Notes under the pieces: model-generated
Told to the model about the DNA's origin: nothing
Databases searched by the model: none
The model's input: the letters and a program-made list of their open reading frames with translations, nothing else
DNA from: Arthrobacter sp. ISL-28
Lineage (GTDB): Bacteria; Actinomycetota; Actinomycetes; Actinomycetales; Micrococcaceae
Direction of reading: 5' to 3'
Length of the DNA: 64,000 bases
Assembly: GCF_018613875.1 (NCBI RefSeq)
Contig: NZ_JAGGPJ010000007.1
Span: 62,001 to 126,000, forward strand
Position numbers and translations under genes: made by a program
Shown: in pieces, positions 44,170-52,385 of the stretch
Layout: each line of letters starts with the position of its first letter
How positions within the stretch are numbered: position 1 is the stretch's first letter

Positions 44170-44853
44170 ATGACAGATGCAGGACTTACACATGTTTACG
44201 TGCTCCTGGACCGTTCAGGGTCCATGAGCGCCATCGCTGATGACACCGTGGGCGGATTCGCGGCGTTCATCAAAGAACAGCAGTCGGTGGCAGGCCGGTG
44301 CCGGCTGTCCCTGGCCCAGTTCGACGACACCTACGAGCGAGTCTACGAGCCCCGGGACATCCAGGACGTGCCGCCCCTTGTGCTGCAGCCCCGGGGCTCC
44401 ACCGCCCTGCACGATGCCATGGTCCGGCTGATTGGGGAAGTGGGCGCAGAACTGGCGGCGCTGCCGGAGCCAGAACGGCCGGGAACGGTGCTCGTGGCCG
44501 TCCTGACCGACGGCCATGAGAACGCCTCACGGGAAACGAACGGGGCCATGGTTAAGGCTCTTGTGGAACGCCAGCAAACGCAGCGGGGCTGGCAGTTCAC
44601 GTACCTCGGCGCCAACCAGGATGCCGTCCTGACTGCGGGGCACCTGGGGATCAAAGCCGAGGACGCACTGACCTACGCCGCTGGCAATGTGGATGCGGCC
44701 TTCACCGTGCAGTCCGCCAAGACGCGCCGGCTGCGGGAGGCCCGGATGTCCGGCGCCAGCATGGAACAGGCCTCGGCTATGGCCGCCTACACGCCTGAAG
44801 AGCGCAAGGCCGCTGGCGGAGCGGAGGAGGGCGGGGAACGCCCCGCCGGGTAA
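44170..44853 (+). CDS. von Willebrand factor type A domain protein
   Basis: A 227-residue cytoplasmic VWA protein. The MIDAS motif is complete: LLDRSGSMSAI (DxSxS), RGSTALHDA (Thr) and VLTDGHEN (Asp). The C-terminal 50 residues are helical and low in complexity. ATG 44170 is used, with GGGGAAG 5 bases upstream. Similar small VWA proteins are found beside ter-type or chaperone ATPase genes; none is here, so the partner is unknown. Confidence 0.82.
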   Translation: MTDAGLTHVYVLLDRSGSMSAIADDTVGGFAAFIKEQQSVAGRCRLSLAQFDDTYERVYEPRDIQDVPPLVLQPRGSTALHDAMVRLIGEVGAELAALPEPERPGTVLVAVLTDGHENASRETNGAMVKALVERQQTQRGWQFTYLGANQDAVLTAGHLGIKAEDALTYAAGNVDAAFTVQSAKTRRLREARMSGASMEQASAMAAYTPEERKAAGGAEEGGERPAG

Positions 44854-44873
44854 GTGGGACCGGGGAACGGCGG

Positions 44874-44906
44874 CGGCCGGCACCTTCCACGGGAAGGTAC
44901 CGGCCG
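44874..44906. terminator. hairpin between VWA gene and fumC
   Basis: CGGCCGG and ACCTTCC (44874-44888) pair with GGAAGGT and CCGGCCG (44892-44906) with one A-C mismatch and a 3-base loop, between convergent genes. Confidence 0.6.
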
Positions 44907-44935
44907 GCGTCGGACATGCCGTGTTCGTGCGGGGG

Positions 44936-46357
44936 TTACGCCTTGTGCGGCGGACGGGTCATGGACATGACGTCCAGGGCGGTGTCGAGCTGCTGTTCGG
45001 TGAGCTCGCCGCGCTCCAGGAAGCCCATGGCCACCACGGTTTCGCGGATGGTCAGGCCTTCTGCCACGGCCTTCTTGGCGATCTTGGCTGCGTTCTCGTA
45101 GCCGATGTACTTGTTCAGCGGCGTGACGATCGACGGCGATGCCTCTGCGAGGAAGCGGGCGCGGTCGACGTTGGCGGTGATGCCGTCGATCATCTTGTCG
45201 GCCATGACGCGGCTGGTGTTGGCCAGCAGGCGCACGGACTCGAGCAGGTTCGCGGCCATGACCGGGATCCCCACGTTGAGTTCGAAGGCACCGTTGGTGC
45301 CGGACCAGGCGATGGCGGTGTCGTTGCCGATTACCTGGGCGCACACCATGATGGAGGCTTCGCAGATGACTGGGTTGACCTTGCCGGGCATGATCGAGGA
45401 GCCCGGCTGCAGGTCCGGGATGGCGATTTCGCCGAGGCCGGTGTTGGGGCCTGAGCCCATCCAGCGCAGATCATTGTTGATCTTCATGAAGGAGATGGCA
45501 ATGTTCCGCAACTGGCTGGAGGCCTCGATGAGGCCGTCGCGGTTGGCCTGCGCCTCGAAGTGGTCGCGTGCCTCGGTCAGGGGCAGGCCGGTGTCAGTGG
45601 CGAGCAGTTCGATGACGCGCTCCGGGAAGCCGGCCGGGGTGTTGATGCCGGTGCCCACGGCGGTGCCGCCGAGCGGGACCTCGGCGACCCGGGGGAGGGA
45701 GGCGTTGATGCGCTCGATGCCGTAGCGGACCTGTGCGGCGTAACCGCCGAACTCCTGGCCGAGCGTGACGGGGGTGGCGTCCATGAGGTGCGTTCGGCCG
45801 GATTTCACCACATCCTTGAACTCGACGGCCTTGCGCTCCAGCGACTCGGCGAGGTAGCCGAGGGCGGGGATGAGGTCGTTGATCAGGGCCGACGTGGCTG
45901 CCACGTGCACCGAGGTGGGGAACACGTCATTGGAGGACTGCGAGGCGTTGACGTGGTCGTTCGGGTGCACCACCTTGTCGCTGCCGGCGGCCTTGAGGGA
46001 CCGGGAGGCCAGTTCGGCGATGACCTCGTTGGTGTTCATGTTCGAGGACGTGCCGGAGCCGGTCTGGAAAACGTCGATGGGGAAGTCGCCGTCATACTTG
46101 CCCGTAGCCACCTCGTCGGCAGCTTCCGCGATCGCCTTGGCCAGCTCGCCGTCGAGCACACCCAGTTCAGCGTTGGCCTGGGCAGCGGCCTTCTTTACCC
46201 GCGCCAGGGCCTCAATGTGGGCACGTTCAAGGGTTTTTCCGGAGATCGGGAAGTTCTCGACTGCACGTTGCGTCTGCGCGCGGTACAGGGCGTTCACGGG
46301 GACGCGGACTTCGCCCATCGTGTCATGTTCAATGCGGAACTCTTCAGTGGAAGTCAT
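44936..46357 (-). CDS. fumC: fumarate hydratase class II
   Basis: Interconverts fumarate and malate in the TCA cycle. The 473-residue protein has the aspartase/fumarase motifs: [46 protein letters not shown] and the signature [11 protein letters not shown]. The catalytic Ser and His regions are intact. Aspartase (aspA) is the nearest alternative, but the mycobacteria-like order fumC-DUF4245-glpX favours fumarase. Confidence 0.94.
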   Translation of the reverse strand: MTSTEEFRIEHDTMGEVRVPVNALYRAQTQRAVENFPISGKTLERAHIEALARVKKAAAQANAELGVLDGELAKAIAEAADEVATGKYDGDFPIDVFQTGSGTSSNMNTNEVIAELASRSLKAAGSDKVVHPNDHVNASQSSNDVFPTSVHVAATSALINDLIPALGYLAESLERKAVEFKDVVKSGRTHLMDATPVTLGQEFGGYAAQVRYGIERINASLPRVAEVPLGGTAVGTGINTPAGFPERVIELLATDTGLPLTEARDHFEAQANRDGLIEASSQLRNIAISFMKINNDLRWMGSGPNTGLGEIAIPDLQPGSSIMPGKVNPVICEASIMVCAQVIGNDTAIAWSGTNGAFELNVGIPVMAANLLESVRLLANTSRVMADKMIDGITANVDRARFLAEASPSIVTPLNKYIGYENAAKIAKKAVAEGLTIRETVVAMGFLERGELTEQQLDTALDVMSMTRPPHKA

Positions 46358-46444
46358 GGGGCTAGCTTAGGGCGATCTGCGGCCGCATCGAAAACCGTGA
46401 ACTGCTTGCTACGGCGGTCCCGAAAGGGCGTGCCGTCGGACGCC

Positions 46445-47059
46445 CTAGAGCTCTCCGATTCCGGAAACCAGGTCCGCGCGTCCCTCCGCGAGACGGTAGG
46501 AAAGGCCGATCACTGCTGCCCGCCCGGTGTCAATTGCGTCGGAAATCACACGGGAACTGTCCACGAGCCGCTGCGAAGTCTGTTTGACGTGCTCCACCAC
46601 CATGTCGTTGACCTCGGTTTCGTCATTGCGGAGGGAGGTCAGAACGGACGGCGTGATCCGCTCCACGAGGTCCCGGATGAAGCCCGTTGGCATCTGGCCG
46701 GTTTCCACGGCGGACTTTGTGGCGCTGACAGCTCCGCAGCTGTCGTGGCCAAGCACAACAATCAACGGGACGCCCAGCACGCCGATGCTGTATTCGAGGG
46801 ACCCGAGCACGGCGTCGTCAATCACCTGGCCCGCGGTGCGGACCACGAAGGCGTCGCCGAGGCCGAGGTCGAAGATGATTTCTGCCGCGAGCCGGGAGTC
46901 GGAGCAGCCGAATATCACGGCGAAGGGGTGCTGGTTTTCCACGAGGGACGACCGTCGTGAAGCGTCCTGATTGGGATGCGAAGATTCGCCGTTGACGAAG
47001 CGTTCGTTGCCTTCGCGCAGACGGCGCCAGGCCAGTGCGGGGGTCAGGTAGGTTGCCAC
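46445..47059 (-). CDS. beta-class carbonic anhydrase
   Basis: Zinc enzyme hydrating CO2 to bicarbonate. The zinc and activation residues are Cys52, Asp54, Arg56 in FGCSDSR and His105, Cys108 in LGHDSCGA. At 204 residues it is a typical beta-CA subunit with the N-terminal helix (ALAWRRLREGNERFVNG). It lies between DUF4245 and fumC on the same strand, linking bicarbonate supply with central carbon genes; the gap to fumC is 87 bases, so a shared transcript is possible but not shown. Confidence 0.92.
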   Translation of the reverse strand: MATYLTPALAWRRLREGNERFVNGESSHPNQDASRRSSLVENQHPFAVIFGCSDSRLAAEIIFDLGLGDAFVVRTAGQVIDDAVLGSLEYSIGVLGVPLIVVLGHDSCGAVSATKSAVETGQMPTGFIRDLVERITPSVLTSLRNDETEVNDMVVEHVKQTSQRLVDSSRVISDAIDTGRAAVIGLSYRLAEGRADLVSGIGEL

Positions 47060-47069
47060 GGCCCCTACC

Positions 47070-47747
47070 TTACGGGCTGGGGCTGTCCGAGGGTGAAATC
47101 GTTACCGCCGGGTTACCGTCCATGGACTTTACGACGGCGGTGGCCAACGTCGCGAACTCGTCGAGGTCCGCATCCCCGATCAGGATAACGGTGGTTCCGC
47201 GGTGGTTCAGCACCATGCTCCGCTCGCCCTTGCCGGTGTCCCGCAGCTCCCATTCCTGCCCACCAGCCTCCCGGGTTCCGGTCACCGGAGCGTTCTTGGA
47301 CTGCTGCAGGAGCCAGGTTGGGTTGGCCTTCCGCGTCTGGACCAGGCCGATGAATGCTTCCTTGGGAGTGAGGTATCCGACTTCCCAAGTGGGCACCCCT
47401 GAGGCAGAGCCGGCTTCCCAACGGGCGTAATTCGGCCTGAATGTGTCGCCGGTTGCAGGGGTCACAGGTGTGAATCCCGCCACATCGGCGGCGTTCCCGG
47501 CGACGGCACTGACGTCGATATTGGGACGGAAGCCCTCGGACTTAGGCGACGGGTTCATCAGGACGATAGGCAGGAACGCGGCTATGCTGACCGCCAGGGC
47601 AATGATCATTCCGAGGACGGAGGCATTGGCCCGTTTAGCGGCAGCGGCCGGGATTACCGGCTTCACTGGCTCTCCGGACGGGGCCGCGGCCGGGCCGTTG
47701 CCGGCTGCCGGGCTGGTAGGGGTGGACTTGTCCTGCGTTTCACTCAC
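47070..47747 (-). CDS. DUF4245 domain membrane protein
   Basis: A 225-residue protein: Pro/Ala-rich cytoplasmic N terminus, one membrane segment (about residues 47-66, SVLGMIIALAVSIAAFLPIVL) and an outside domain with GFRPNIDVSAVA, WEVGYLTPKEAFIGLVQT and GTTVILIGDADLDEFATLA. GTG 47747 is favoured because GACTAT ends 6 bases upstream. Divergent from glpX, as in mycobacteria (Rv1099c/Rv1100 order). The function is unknown. Confidence 0.85.
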   Translation of the reverse strand: MSETQDKSTPTSPAAGNGPAAAPSGEPVKPVIPAAAAKRANASVLGMIIALAVSIAAFLPIVLMNPSPKSEGFRPNIDVSAVAGNAADVAGFTPVTPATGDTFRPNYARWEAGSASGVPTWEVGYLTPKEAFIGLVQTRKANPTWLLQQSKNAPVTGTREAGGQEWELRDTGKGERSMVLNHRGTTVILIGDADLDEFATLATAVVKSMDGNPAVTISPSDSPSP

Positions 47748-47753
47748 CCCTCT

Positions 47754-47759
47754 ATAGTC
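47754..47759 (-). promoter_or_regulatory. -10 of DUF4245 gene, leaderless
   Basis: GACTAT on the minus strand ends 6 bases before GTG 47747 and fits the loose tAnnnT pattern. Confidence 0.4.
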
Positions 47760-47942
47760 GCGCATGCGGGCACCGAACTCACATTCGGGCGGGAGGCCGG
47801 TGAGGGTATGGCGTGTTTCACTTGTTGGTCATCCCATGACCTCGGAGGTTCACCCCGACTATGATCAGTAGCAGAGGAATCACCGCACATGCCTCCGATG
47901 GCCTTGCGGGTCCAATGATCGCCACTCGAAGAAGAGGTTCAC

Positions 47943-48980
47943 GTGTCACCAGCGTCCATGACCCAGAAGTATTCAACGCTTTCCCCGTCGCTCGCCGTCG
48001 GAACCGACGAGCCGGACCGCAACCTCGCCCTTGAGCTTGTCCGCGTCACCGAAGCCGCCGCGATCGCCGGCGGCCACTGGGTTGGATTCGGCGACAAGAA
48101 CAAAGCAGACGGCGCCGCCGTTGACGCGATGCGCTCCTTCCTTCACACGGTCCACTTCAATGGCGTCGTGGTCATCGGTGAAGGTGAAAAAGACGAAGCC
48201 CCCATGCTGTTCAACGGCGAGCAGGTCGGTGACGGCACCGGTCCCGAGTGTGACGTCGCCGTCGACCCCATCGACGGAACGCGCCTGACCGCGCTGGGCA
48301 TCAACAACGCCCTGGCCGTCCTGGCCGTGGCAGAACGCGGTTCCATGTTCGATCCCTCCGCAGTGTTCTACATGGAGAAGCTCGTCACCGGTCCCGAGGC
48401 CGCTGACATGGTGGACCTGCGTTTACCCGTCAAGCAGAACCTGCACCTGATCGCCAAGGCCAAGGGCGTCAAGGTCAACCAGCTCAACGTCATGATCCTT
48501 GACCGCGACCGTCACCGCCCGCTGGTGGAGGAAATCCGTGAAGCCGGTGCGCGCACCAAGTTCATCATGGACGGCGACGTCGCCGGCGCTATCGCCGCAG
48601 CACGCTCGAGCACCGGCGTGGACGCGCTGATGGGCATCGGCGGAACGCCGGAAGGCATTGTCGCCGCGTGCGCCATCAAGTCCCTCGGCGGTGTCATCCA
48701 GGGCCGGCTGTGGCCGACCAGCGACGACGAGAAGCAGAAGGCCATCGACGCCGGCCACGACCTCGAGCGGGTCCTGTCCACCAACGACCTCGTCACGAGC
48801 GACAACTGCTACTTCGCAGCCACGGGCATCACCGACGGCGACCTCCTCAAGGGCGTGCGCTACGACAAGGACAAGGTCCTGACGCAGTCGATCGTCATGC
48901 GGTCCAAGTCAGGCACCATCCGCTTCGTGGACGGCGAGCACCAGGCCAGCAAGTGGGAAGGCTACGCCCGCAAGAGCTAG
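47943..48980 (+). CDS. glpX: fructose-1,6-bisphosphatase class II
   Basis: Dephosphorylates fructose-1,6-bisphosphate in gluconeogenesis. The metal motifs are clear: VVVIGEGEKDEAPMLFNGE and DPIDGTRLTALGINNALA, followed by GGTPEGIVAA. The 345 residues match the mycobacterial enzyme, which is the main FBPase there. GTG 47943 has AAGAGG about 8 bases upstream; an in-frame ATG at 47958 is an alternative. Confidence 0.93.
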   Translation: MSPASMTQKYSTLSPSLAVGTDEPDRNLALELVRVTEAAAIAGGHWVGFGDKNKADGAAVDAMRSFLHTVHFNGVVVIGEGEKDEAPMLFNGEQVGDGTGPECDVAVDPIDGTRLTALGINNALAVLAVAERGSMFDPSAVFYMEKLVTGPEAADMVDLRLPVKQNLHLIAKAKGVKVNQLNVMILDRDRHRPLVEEIREAGARTKFIMDGDVAGAIAAARSSTGVDALMGIGGTPEGIVAACAIKSLGGVIQGRLWPTSDDEKQKAIDAGHDLERVLSTNDLVTSDNCYFAATGITDGDLLKGVRYDKDKVLTQSIVMRSKSGTIRFVDGEHQASKWEGYARKS

Positions 48981-49008
48981 CCCGCCGGCGCCTACGGGCC
49001 CACCCGCA

Positions 49009-49065
49009 CGAACTGGCAGCTAATGACCCCAAATCTCAAATTTGCGGGCAGTAGCTGCCAGTTCG
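49009..49065. repeat. palindromic repeat element, copy 1
   Basis: Outer arms CGAACTGGCAGCTA (49009-49022) and TAGCTGCCAGTTCG (49052-49065) are perfectly complementary, 14 base pairs. The centre contains AAATCTCAAATTT, also found in copy 2 at 50070. Confidence 0.85.
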
Positions 49066-49132
49066 CGCTTAACGGTTCAGCCGATCCTGTGGATAACGGC
49101 TCCGGCATGCTGGACAGGGATCACAATGAAGC

Positions 49133-50084
49133 ATGTCGCGCACGCCAATGCCTCCCCAGATTCCGCATGGATCGTTCCTTGTTGAAGACGCAGAACGGCT
49201 GGGCCTGAGCCCTAAGCAGCTCAGCCGGGACGGCATCTTCACACCGTCGCGAGGCATAAGGCTTCCGCTGCACAGTACAGGAAGCATGGCCGACAACGTG
49301 CGCGCTTACTCTCGGCTTGATCCCGCTTGCGTGCTCACCCATTCGACCAGCGCCCGGATCTGCTGCATTTGCCTGCCGGGCTGGCTGGACCAGGACTGGC
49401 GCATCCACATCGCCCGCCAGGCGGACGGTTGCAAGCCCCGCCGCCGGAAATGTTGTGGGTCACCAGTTGTCTTTCAAGCCCGGCGAAGTGGTGATGTTCG
49501 ACGGCGTGCGGCTCACGTCCCCGGCAAGGACCTGGCTCGACTTGGCCTCATTGTTGAGCATCGATGAGCTCGTGGTTGCCGGCGACTCTATCGTCGTCGA
49601 ACATGGCGAGGATTTCCCCATCCCGCGGCAGCCGCTGGCAACGATTGGGGATCTGAAGCGAATCGTTGGCCGGCACCCGGGTATGCGTGGAGTGAGGAAG
49701 GCAAGGCTCGCGCTGGATCTGATTCGCGTGGGAGCCGATTCGGCGCCCGAAACGATGATGAGATTGGCACTGTTGCAGGCCGGACTCCCTGAACCAGTCC
49801 TGAACGTTGTACTGCGCAACAGGCTCGGCCATCCGGTGGTCTGGCCGGATGCCGCCTACCCGGACCAGCGTATTGCCCTTCAGTATGACGGCGCGCATCA
49901 CGGTGACTCGGACCAGTACCGCCGCGACATCAAACGCCAGAGCCTTACGGAGCGTCTTGGTTGGCGCGAGGTTCGAGTGCAAAAAAGCGACCTGGAGGGC
50001 GACCGCCCGTTCATTGTCGAAAAGGTCAAGGCCGCTCTGTTCGGCCCTTCCGCCGCCGCCATCCACGAACGAACCGGCAGCTAA
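49133..50084 (+). pseudogene. DUF559 family protein, broken by a one-base frameshift
   Basis: The N-terminal part (from 49133: VEDAERLGLSPKQLSRDGIFTPSRGIRLP...SARICCICLPGW...IHIARQADG) and the C-terminal part (to 50084: NVVGHQLSFKPGEVVMFDGVRLTSPARTWLDLA...QIALQYDG-like RIALQYDGAHH...LTERLGWREVRV) are one protein split between frames. The switch lies near 49435-49450 in a CCCCGCCGCCGG run and needs one base removed. The intact form would be about 316 residues with a Vsr-like/DUF559 nuclease-fold C terminus (DGAHH, D, WREVRV). It is bracketed by two palindromic repeats; the stop codon lies in copy 2. A sequencing error is possible. Confidence 0.8.
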
Positions 50085-50125
50085 TGCCCCAAATCTCAAA
50101 TTTGAGGTCATCAGCTGCCAGTTCG
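50070..50125. repeat. palindromic repeat element, copy 2
   Basis: CGAACCGGCAGCT (50070-50082) pairs with AGCTGCCAGTTCG (50113-50125) with one mismatch; the core AAATCTCAAATTT is the same as in copy 1. It holds the stop codon of the DUF559 frame and ends 3 bases before the femX stop. Confidence 0.85.
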
Positions 50126-50128
50126 CGC

Positions 50129-51103
50129 TCAGGAGGAGGGCTTGATGCGCTCCAGGGCGGCGCGGAGTTTATCGCGGAGCTTGCGGGCCGCCTGGTAGGC
50201 CGCGTACCGGGGCTTGTTGACCGGCAGGTCCCACGTTCCCGGGTAGGCGATTTCCCGGCCGCCGAAGGACTTCTTGAACGCCGTGAAGCCGGCCCACTTA
50301 TGATCGGGCTGGTCGGCCGGAGCCACACCCCAGAGATCGACGTGCTTGAGCCCCTTTTCCTTGGCGTCGGCCATCATGGTGACCAGCAGGGGGATGCCGG
50401 CACTGAGCTTCCGGTGGGTGTCGTCGATAGCGGCGTGCGCATAGGTACGGGTATCCGCGGAGTCGTAGGCTAGCGCCGCAGCGATCGGTTCGCCGTGGAG
50501 TTCGGCCACGAACAGGGTGGCGGCACCGGCGGGCATCATGGACACTGCCACCTGGGTCAGGTACTCGTCGCTCTGAGGTTTAAACCCATTGCGCCGTGCC
50601 GTCATGTGCAGGAAGTCCAGGAGAATGCGGATTTCTTCCGGATCCTGCGTGGAGCGGAACGTGACACCCTTTTTATGGATGTTCCGGTACAGGTTCCGGT
50701 TGACCGGCTTCATGTCGGCCAGGACATCCTTGAAGTCCCTGTCCAGGTCCACGATCCAGCTCAACTCGGGCTGCTGGTTCACGGGTGCGGGCTGAAGACC
50801 CCGGCTCTTCAGCTCCGCCGCGGCCGTGTCCTGGTCCAGACCTGCCGTCACCGGTTCGATGCGGACAAAGACGGCACCGCAGGATTTCGCAAGGTCCACC
50901 AGCTCGGCCAGCGCGGCGTCAAAGGCGGGAACGGACTCGGCGACGGGACCGTAGGGCGCATAGAGGACCTTGCCGGCCGGATTCTTTTCTTCGATCGCCA
51001 GGAAGCTCCAGCCGTGGCCGGACCGCCGGTGAACCGGACGCCCGAGCGACTGCTGGACGTCGGCCCACGCTTGGCTCTGCAGGAAGTATTCCACGGCGTT
51101 CAT
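50129..51103 (-). CDS. FemX/FemAB family peptidyltransferase (lipid II interpeptide bridge)
   Basis: Adds amino acids from aminoacyl-tRNA to the lipid II stem peptide. Two GNAT-like halves are visible in 324 residues: FLQSQAWADVQQSLGRPVHRRSGHGW at the start, FVRIEPVT, ELSWIVDLDRDFKDVLADMKPVNRNLYRNIHKKGVTFR, and the late LKHVDLWGVAPADQPDHKWAGFTAFKKSFGGREIAYPGTWDLPVN block. It overlaps the manA stop (ATGA). Bridge composition cannot be predicted. Confidence 0.9.
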   Translation of the reverse strand: MNAVEYFLQSQAWADVQQSLGRPVHRRSGHGWSFLAIEEKNPAGKVLYAPYGPVAESVPAFDAALAELVDLAKSCGAVFVRIEPVTAGLDQDTAAAELKSRGLQPAPVNQQPELSWIVDLDRDFKDVLADMKPVNRNLYRNIHKKGVTFRSTQDPEEIRILLDFLHMTARRNGFKPQSDEYLTQVAVSMMPAGAATLFVAELHGEPIAAALAYDSADTRTYAHAAIDDTHRKLSAGIPLLVTMMADAKEKGLKHVDLWGVAPADQPDHKWAGFTAFKKSFGGREIAYPGTWDLPVNKPRYAAYQAARKLRDKLRAALERIKPSS

Positions 51104-52350
51104 GCCTTGATGGAGGTGGTCACGGCGAATGCCACGGCGGTGTCGGCGGCGCCTGAAATCGGGTGCACATTGACGGGTGCGTCAGCTGCCGGGAGGAAGG
51201 CGCTTCGCCCCCGGCTCAGCAGAAGGTCGCCTTTCGGCGAATCCAGGTATACGGATCCCGCCGTTACGATGATCACCGCCGCCCCGGACTGCGCGAGCGG
51301 CACCGGGCTGCCGTCGGGAAGCAGCTCAATCCGCTGGAGCTGGAATTCCCTGAAAGGAGGCTGGTACAGCTCCTGGCCGAGTTCGGAAACCTCCGCGCGG
51401 AGTATCGGCACGCCCACTGACTCGAAGGCGATGGTCTTCAGCAGCTCAGGCACGTCCACGAACTTCGGTGTGAGGCCACCGCGCAGCACGTTGTCTGAGG
51501 AGGCCATGACCTCCACGCCCAGGCCGTGAAGGTAGGCGTGCACGTTGCCGGCGGGGAGATACATCACTTCGCCCGGCTCCAGCGTAAGCCGGTTCAGCAG
51601 CAGGGAAATCAGGACGCCGGGATCGCCAGGATACTCGCTGTTCAGACTCAGTACCGTGGAAAGTTCCGGCTGGTACGGCGCCATCGGGGCTCCCGCGGCC
51701 AGTGCTTCCACCACCCTCGACGTCGCTTCCGAGACACCTTCTCCGCCCGCGATCAGCCGTTCGAAGGCCGACCGGAGGGCAGCAGCCTCCTCGGCCTGGG
51801 ACAAGTCATCGATCACGTCGGTCAGGAGCGCCGGAACACCCGATCCCGACATTTCCAGACAACCGGCCACATGAAGGAAAACGTCACGGGACTTCGCCGG
51901 CGCCCGGAAGCCGCAGAGGGCGTCGAACGGAGTCAGTGCGAAAATCATTTCGGGCTTGTGGTTGTCATCCCGGTAGTTGCGGCTGGCGGCATGGGCGGGG
52001 ACACCGTCAGCGTTCTCTCGGGCAAAACCGGCCATGGCCTGCTCAAGGCTGGGGTGCACCTGCAATGAAAGCGGCTTGGCGGCGGCCAGGACCTTGGTGA
52101 GGAAGGGAAGGCGCGGCCCGAACTCGGCCACCGACGCTTCGCCCAGGAAATGGTCCGGGTCCTCTGCGATGAGCGCGTTCAGGGGCACGGCCGTGCCGTC
52201 GGGGCGGGTGGCCACAGAAGGGGAATCCGGGTGCGCACCTATCCACAGCTCCGCTTCCGGGCCGCCCGACTCCGGCCGGCCCAGCAGGCCGGCGATCGCC
52301 GTCGTAGATCCCCAGGCGTAAGGCCGGAGGACGTTTTCGATTTCGTACAC
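51100..52350 (-). CDS. manA: mannose-6-phosphate isomerase, class I
   Basis: Interconverts mannose-6-phosphate and fructose-6-phosphate, feeding GDP-mannose for wall and membrane glycans. Typical zinc motifs: LQVHPSLEQA, HKPEMIFALTPFDALCGFR and VMYLPAGNVHAYLHGLGVEVMASSDNVLRGGLTPK. GTG 52350 is chosen over 52401 because GAAGGA lies 9 bases upstream and VYEIENVLRPYAWGS is the normal N terminus. Fourth gene of purK-purE-LCP-manA-femX. Confidence 0.93.
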   Translation of the reverse strand: MYEIENVLRPYAWGSTTAIAGLLGRPESGGPEAELWIGAHPDSPSVATRPDGTAVPLNALIAEDPDHFLGEASVAEFGPRLPFLTKVLAAAKPLSLQVHPSLEQAMAGFARENADGVPAHAASRNYRDDNHKPEMIFALTPFDALCGFRAPAKSRDVFLHVAGCLEMSGSGVPALLTDVIDDLSQAEEAAALRSAFERLIAGGEGVSEATSRVVEALAAGAPMAPYQPELSTVLSLNSEYPGDPGVLISLLLNRLTLEPGEVMYLPAGNVHAYLHGLGVEVMASSDNVLRGGLTPKFVDVPELLKTIAFESVGVPILRAEVSELGQELYQPPFREFQLQRIELLPDGSPVPLAQSGAAVIIVTAGSVYLDSPKGDLLLSRGRSAFLPAADAPVNVHPISGAADTAVAFAVTTSIKA

Positions 52351-52385
52351 AGCCGGTAGTCCTTCTCTCTTGAAGCAGGTTCTTA

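Noticed and set aside
44170..44853. VWA protein considered as part of a tellurite or MoxR system
   Set aside because: No ter, MoxR or chaperone ATPase gene lies on either side.
48028..48046. CTTGAGCTTGTCCG in glpX as another copy of the GGTTGAGC repeat
   Set aside because: It encodes the conserved ELVRV of GlpX and lacks the GGTT start and the CGAAACC end.
49009..50125. Bracketed DUF559 unit considered as an IS element
   Set aside because: There is no transposase, and the ends are hairpin repeats in the same orientation, not terminal inverted repeats of one element.
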